From: Gammaproteobacteria bacterium | Lineage (GTDB): Bacteria; Pseudomonadota; Gammaproteobacteria; Steroidobacterales; Steroidobacteraceae | Length of the DNA: 59,222 nucleotides | Direction: 5' to 3' | NCBI GenBank assembly: GCA_027365225.1 | Contig: DAHXNV010000013.1 | Location: 1-59,222 of the forward strand | Part shown: positions 56,030 through 59,222 of the stretch, one piece after another | Layout: every line of letters starts with the position of its first letter | How positions within the stretch are numbered: position 1 is the first letter of the stretch | Position numbers and translations under genes: made by a program | Notes under the pieces: generated by a model | Database searches by the model: none | What the model was told of the DNA's origin: nothing | Seen by the model: only the letters and a program-made list of their open reading frames with translations

Positions 56030-57124
56030 ATGTCTATCCGTTGCGGCATCGTCGGATTGCCGAACGTCGGCAAGTCGACGCTGTTCAACGCGCTGACGCA
56101 AGCGCAGAACGCGGCGGCGGCCAACTATCCGTTCTGCACCATCGATCCGAACGTGGGTATGGTGCCGGTGCCCGACAGCCGGCTCGAGACATTGGCGGCG
56201 ATCGTGCGCCCCCAGCGTATCGTGCCGGCGACGGTGGAATTCCTCGACATCGCCGGTCTGGTGGCGGGGGCCTCCAAGGGCGAGGGTCTGGGTAACCAAT
56301 TCCTCGCGCATATCCGCGAGGTCGACGCCATCGCGCACGTGGTGCGCTGCTTCGAGAGTTCGGACATCGTCCACGTGGCGGGTCGAGTCGATCCGAACAG
56401 TGACATGGAGGTGATCGACACCGAGCTCGCGCTGGCGGACCTCGCCACGGTGGACAAAGGCTTGGAGCGCGCCGCCAAGGCGGCCAAGGGTGGGGACAAG
56501 GAGGCGTTGCGCAGGAAGGCGCTGCTCGAGCGGATCAAGGCGCATCTGGACCAGGTGAAACCGGTTCGTGCAATGCAGCTCTCTGGGGAGGAACGCCATG
56601 AAGTGCGCGACTTGCAGCTGCTGACGGCGAAGCCCGTGATGTACGTGGCGAATGTGATCGAAGGGGGCTTCAAGGACAATCCGCTGCTGGCGGCGGTCGA
56701 GAAACGCGCCGCCGCTGAAGGGGCCGTGACGGTATCGATCTGCGCGTCCATCGAAGCGGAAATTGCCCAGCTCGAGGCCGCCGACCGGGCCGCATTTCTC
56801 GCCGAGCTCGGGTTGCGGGAGCCGAGTCTGGACCGAGTGATCCGGGCCGGGTACCGGTTGCTGGGCTTGCAGACCTTCTTCACCGCCGGGGAAAAGGAGG
56901 TGCGGGCATGGACCGTGCCGATCGGCGCCACGGCCCCGCAGGCCGCAGGCGTGATTCACACCGATTTCGAGCACGGCTTCATCCGTGCCGAGGTGATCGG
57001 CTATGCCGATTACGTCGCTTGCCAGGGGGAAGGAGGAGCCCGCGAGGCGGGCAAGCTTCGCCTCGAGGGCAAGGAATATGTGATGCAGGAGGGGGATGTG
57101 GTGCACTTCCGCTTCAACGTGTAG
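56030..57124 (+). CDS. ychF: Redox-responsive ATPase/GTPase YchF
   Basis: Obg-family P-loop protein that prefers ATP. 364 residues from the ATG at 56030: '[18 protein letters not shown]', the G3 region '[20 protein letters not shown]' and a C-terminal TGS domain ('[16 protein letters not shown]', '[15 protein letters not shown]'). The variant G4 box, NVIE, is the basis of the ATP preference in the family. Confidence 0.95.
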   Translation: MSIRCGIVGLPNVGKSTLFNALTQAQNAAAANYPFCTIDPNVGMVPVPDSRLETLAAIVRPQRIVPATVEFLDIAGLVAGASKGEGLGNQFLAHIREVDAIAHVVRCFESSDIVHVAGRVDPNSDMEVIDTELALADLATVDKGLERAAKAAKGGDKEALRRKALLERIKAHLDQVKPVRAMQLSGEERHEVRDLQLLTAKPVMYVANVIEGGFKDNPLLAAVEKRAAAEGAVTVSICASIEAEIAQLEAADRAAFLAELGLREPSLDRVIRAGYRLLGLQTFFTAGEKEVRAWTVPIGATAPQAAGVIHTDFEHGFIRAEVIGYADYVACQGEGGAREAGKLRLEGKEYVMQEGDVVHFRFNV

Positions 57125-57127
57125 CGG

Positions 57128-57157
57128 TTGACACCCCCTGCGCACCCCGTCGACAAT
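57128..57157 (+). promoter_or_regulatory. Putative tRNA-Met promoter
   Basis: A perfect TTGACA (57128-57133) and GACAAT (57152-57157) are 18 bases apart, four bases after the ychF stop and about 60 bases before the tRNA. Confidence 0.5.
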
Positions 57158-57220
57158 GCGCTCCCTTTTTCAGGCGACGGTTGCCGCACCAGCCTGGGGA
57201 GCGGGACCTGACGACTACGA

Positions 57221-57297
57221 GGAAAGGTAGCTCAGCCGGTTAGAGCACGGCACTCATAATGCCGGGGTCGAGGGTTCGAGTCCCTCCCTTTCCACCA
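57221..57297 (+). tRNA. tRNA-Met (anticodon CAT), CCA encoded
   Basis: GGAAAGG pairs with CCTTTCC, the anticodon stem is CGGCA/TGCCG around CTCATAA, and the T arm is GAGGG/CCCTC. The GGGGTC variable region resembles elongator tRNA-Met; a lysidine-type tRNA-Ile with CAT cannot be fully excluded. The 3' half doubles as an attachment site. Confidence 0.95.
57253..57296 (+). repeat. 44-bp direct repeat, copy 1 (in tRNA-Met 3' half; att site)
   Basis: Bases from the anticodon loop to within one base of the tRNA 3' end recur exactly at 58190-58233. This is the signature of site-specific integration into a tRNA gene by a tyrosine recombinase. Confidence 0.9.
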
Positions 57298-57388
57298 CTA
57301 TCCGTCGGCATGTGGACGGCCCTTGATCTCACCAATGGCTCGTGCAGTGCGGAAGTCCATAAGCAATCCGCTCCATGCGCCTTTGAAG

Positions 57389-57691
57389 TCAGGCCGCCAC
57401 AGCGCGTAGCTTCACTCCCAGTGCCAAGCATACCCGGCGGATAGTGTCGAATCGGGGAGATGCGTCAGGCCGTAGTGCCTTGTATAGACTCTCCCGGCCG
57501 AGCCCGCTCTTCTCCGCAATTTCCGTCATGCCTCGGGCTTTTGCGATGTTGCCGAGGGCGCGGATGAACTCCTCGCTGTCACCGTCCTCGATCACCTGAG
57601 AGAGGTATTCGGCGATGGCCTCGTCACTGTCAAGAATCGTCGCGATGTCGAACGGAATCAGCTTTTCGTGTTTGGATGGATGCTTGCGCAT
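57389..57691 (-). CDS. Antitoxin of a HigA-like addiction module
   Basis: 100 residues with a C-terminal helix-turn-helix of the XRE type ('IAKARGMTEIAEKSGLGRESLYKAL', 'FDTIRRVCLALGVKL') and an N-terminal 'FDIATILDSDEAIAEYL' segment typical of the 'addiction module antidote' family. It begins three bases after the toxin gene, the toxin-first order usual for this family. It should neutralise the toxin and repress the shared promoter. Confidence 0.9.
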   Translation of the reverse strand: MRKHPSKHEKLIPFDIATILDSDEAIAEYLSQVIEDGDSEEFIRALGNIAKARGMTEIAEKSGLGRESLYKALRPDASPRFDTIRRVCLALGVKLRAVAA

Positions 57692-57694
57692 AAG

Positions 57695-57988
57695 TCAGAC
57701 CTCTTTGGCGAGCGCATGGGCTCGTCGGATATCGGCCCGTTGAGAGGATTTGTCTCCCCCGGCGAGGAGGACAATGACCTCTCGGCCGCGGATGGTGAAG
57801 TAGACTCTGTAGCCCGGGCCGAGATCGATCTTCATCTCGGAAACACCGCTGCCGACCGAACGGGTCTTCCCCAAGTTGCCGCTCTCGGCCTGCTCGATCC
57901 GGCGCGCAATCGCGACCTTGGCACGCAGGTCTCGCAGTCCTATGTGCCAGATCGAGAAACCTACGGTCTGCTTCACGAGGTACCGCAC
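57695..57988 (-). CDS. RelE/HigB-type toxin
   Basis: 97 residues of the 'addiction module killer' family: 'IGLRDLRAKVAIARRIEQAESGNLG' then 'GVSEMKIDLGPGYRVYFTIRG' and 'LLAGGDKSSQ'. Relatives cleave mRNA on the ribosome. The start is a GTG at 57988, or another GTG four codons in; the promoter -10 box ends only six bases upstream of the first. Confidence 0.9.
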   Translation of the reverse strand: MRYLVKQTVGFSIWHIGLRDLRAKVAIARRIEQAESGNLGKTRSVGSGVSEMKIDLGPGYRVYFTIRGREVIVLLAGGDKSSQRADIRRAHALAKEV

Positions 57989-57994
57989 GGCGGT

Positions 57995-58023
57995 ACTGTA
58001 TCCGAGTGGATACGCTTGGTCAA
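57995..58023 (-). promoter_or_regulatory. Toxin-antitoxin promoter with embedded palindromic operator
   Basis: On the minus strand TTGACC and TACAGT are separated by 17 bases. Lying in the spacer and entering the -10 is a perfect palindrome GTATCC-4-GGATAC (57998-58013), placed where a bound antitoxin would block RNA polymerase. Confidence 0.65.
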
Positions 58024-58075
58024 GAAGGTCGGCGAGTGGTTTTTGGGCGATTAGTCCCGACCCACAAGCTGGCGC

Positions 58076-58124
58076 GCGGGAATCTTGCGGGAATCAGTCG
58101 TGCTTGGTCGTGCTTCGTCGTGAC
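58076..58124. repeat. Two sets of helically phased short repeats near the att copy
   Basis: GCGGGAATC occurs twice (58076, 58087; period 11). TCGTGCTT then occurs twice with a third partial copy TCGTGAC (58098, 58108, 58118; period 10). Repeats spaced by a helical turn beside an attachment site look like integrase arm-type or excisionase binding sites. The 57989-58308 stretch holds no protein gene I can support: only the toxin promoter, these repeats and the second att copy. Confidence 0.6.
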
Positions 58125-58189
58125 AAACGCACCGGGCGCCGCGCGGTTAAGCTATTGAATATAATGCCTATTGTGAGCGAAGCAATCGG

Positions 58190-58233
58190 CTCATAATGCC
58201 GGGGTCGAGGGTTCGAGTCCCTCCCTTTCCACC
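58190..58233 (+). repeat. 44-bp direct repeat, copy 2 (tRNA-Met 3' end remnant)
   Basis: Exact copy of 57253-57296. It lacks the acceptor 5' strand and D arm, so it is not a working tRNA. It closes a 937-bp unit that contains the toxin-antitoxin pair, or marks the junction with a second element beyond. Confidence 0.9.
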
Positions 58234-58308
58234 GGCATTTTCAGCCACTTGCACACGCCCTGCGGATCGCACGATCGACAGTGCGGGAGATTTGCGGCGC
58301 TTTGCTTC

Positions 58309-59222
58309 TTACAGGAGATCAATCCGGCGTTTCGCTCCCACCGAAATCGATTCGGCAACTGCGGCGGGGAACGCGTCGGGCAGACCGGCAATCACCGCAT
58401 TGATGCTGTCCTTCCCCGTATCACGGATTTCGTCGAGTACGGTGCGCACGAGTGTGGCGGGTAAGCCGCAGTGATCGCCTGTTTCGACAAAGTGTCGACC
58501 TGCAATTGTGTGTACGACGTAGTGTCGGTTCCTTCCAATCGCCATGGCCATCTTCATTTTGTTGAAACGGATCTGTTTCGCATCAACGCTCGGCTGTGCG
58601 GAAACAACGTCGTAAATCGGGGTTAGACGGTATCGACTGCCGGAGGCAAGCCGAATGCTGAAATTTTTGGCGTGTCCATCAGTTGCGCCAAGCAGCCAGA
58701 AGATGACCTGCGCTTTGAACAGAGTCTTCTGATCCTCCGCGGGTACATCGCTGCCCTTCAGAAGTTCGACGAGGTCGCAAATTCCGGGGCCGCCCTCCAA
58801 CTCGTACTTGCGGGACGGTGGCACGGAGAGAGCTTGGCAGCAATCTTCCTGAGGAATCCGTAGGAGCCGACCGTCCTTCGTCCACAAACGGTCGAAACGT
58901 TCAATTACAAGTGCGCGCCTGTCTGCAAAGTCCGTTATGACGGATTTCGCGGCAGGAAGACCGAGCGCACGGACCAATTCCAAGCACAGATGTTCATTCT
59001 CTACGCTGTTCGATAAGTCGATCCCGCTGGGAAGGCGGCCGATTTTGGGTTTGAGAATATGCGTGGTTGCTGTGGTGCCGTGCGGGACATACCATTTGTC
59101 CTTCCAGTAGAGTAGGGCAGTCTTTTCCTGTGCTCCGGCTATTGAAATCCGGAATTCGCGATCATCCTCGCCGATGCCGAGCGGGTTGCGTGTTAAATGA
59201 CTAATACGTTCCGCAATTTCCT
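58309..59222 (-). CDS. hipA: HipA-type serine/threonine kinase, C-terminal part
   Basis: The N-terminus is outside the window; the frame is open to the last base. HipA landmarks are all visible: 'ISIAGAQEKTALL' (nucleotide loop), 'VERFDR'-type 'VIERFDRLW', the catalytic 'ATDGHAKNFS' and the metal-binding 'LTPIYDVVS'. HipA kinases phosphorylate glutamyl-tRNA synthetase or related targets and cause dormancy unless bound by HipB; hipB would be expected further upstream on this strand, beyond the window. It lies 75 bp from the second att copy, so it probably belongs to the element integrated at tRNA-Met. It also has relatives in antiphage contexts. Confidence 0.92.
   Translation of the reverse strand, partial: EIAERISHLTRNPLGIGEDDREFRISIAGAQEKTALLYWKDKWYVPHGTTATTHILKPKIGRLPSGIDLSNSVENEHLCLELVRALGLPAAKSVITDFADRRALVIERFDRLWTKDGRLLRIPQEDCCQALSVPPSRKYELEGGPGICDLVELLKGSDVPAEDQKTLFKAQVIFWLLGATDGHAKNFSIRLASGSRYRLTPIYDVVSAQPSVDAKQIRFNKMKMAMAIGRNRHYVVHTIAGRHFVETGDHCGLPATLVRTVLDEIRDTGKDSINAVIAGLPDAFPAAVAESISVGAKRRIDLL

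Noticed and set aside
58190-58233. Second tRNA-Met gene
   Set aside because: Only the 3' half is present, without the acceptor 5' strand, D arm or full anticodon stem, so it is an attachment-site copy.

Overview
The window is GC-rich, densely coded bacterial chromosome. Gene content and order point to a gammaproteobacterium: an lptD-surA-pdxA-rsmA-apaG-apaH run, lolB-ispE-tRNA-Gln-prs-rplY-pth-ychF, mreBCD-mrdA-rodA-mltB-rlpA-dacA, and AmgK/MurU cell-wall recycling. The high GC and the Pseudomonas/Xanthomonas-like gene set suggest a lineage outside the enterics. I cannot name a genus from sequence alone.

Layout. (1) 1-5899 is a horizontally acquired, visibly more AT-rich island. It holds the end of an IS4-type element, a tyrosine recombinase gene cut by that element, an 863-residue recombinase-like gene and a complete thymidylate synthase gene. 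The island is inserted inside the resident thyA, which is left as its first 176 codons (5900-6427). (2) 6434-14576 is core: lgt and an RlmI-like methyltransferase upstream of the broken thyA, a YyaL/DUF255 protein, and a divergent putA/Lrp pair. (3) 14598-26132 is an orphan membrane GAF protein, 3-hydroxyanthranilate dioxygenase, the apaH-to-lptD outer-membrane/RNA-modification cluster (with a universal stress gene inserted) and divergent amgK-murU. (4) 26165-38120 is lipoate synthesis (lipA, lipB), ybeD, D-amino-acid aminotransferase and the rod-shape/peptidoglycan elongation cluster. (5) 38271-42516 is gatCAB and hslO. (6) 42625-48289 is a methionine operon: an ArsR-type regulator fused to a degenerate methyltransferase domain, metF and metH. 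(7) 48312-57124 is prmC, a cyclophilin, prfA, lolB, ispE, tRNA-Gln, prs, rplY, pth and ychF. (8) 57221-59222 is a tRNA-Met used as an attachment site. A 44-bp copy of its 3' end recurs 937 bp downstream and brackets a RelE/HigB-type toxin-antitoxin pair, followed by array-like repeats and the C-terminal part of a HipA kinase.

The most interesting system is the thyA island. The element breaks an essential-type gene just before the codon for a dUMP-binding asparagine. It carries a divergent intact replacement whose stop codon overlaps the start codon of the element's own recombinase-like gene. The cell would then depend on the element for dTMP, and recombinase translation may be coupled to the replacement gene. 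The IS copy inside the second recombinase may have locked this copy in place. The far end of the element lies outside the window, so its full extent and cargo are unknown.
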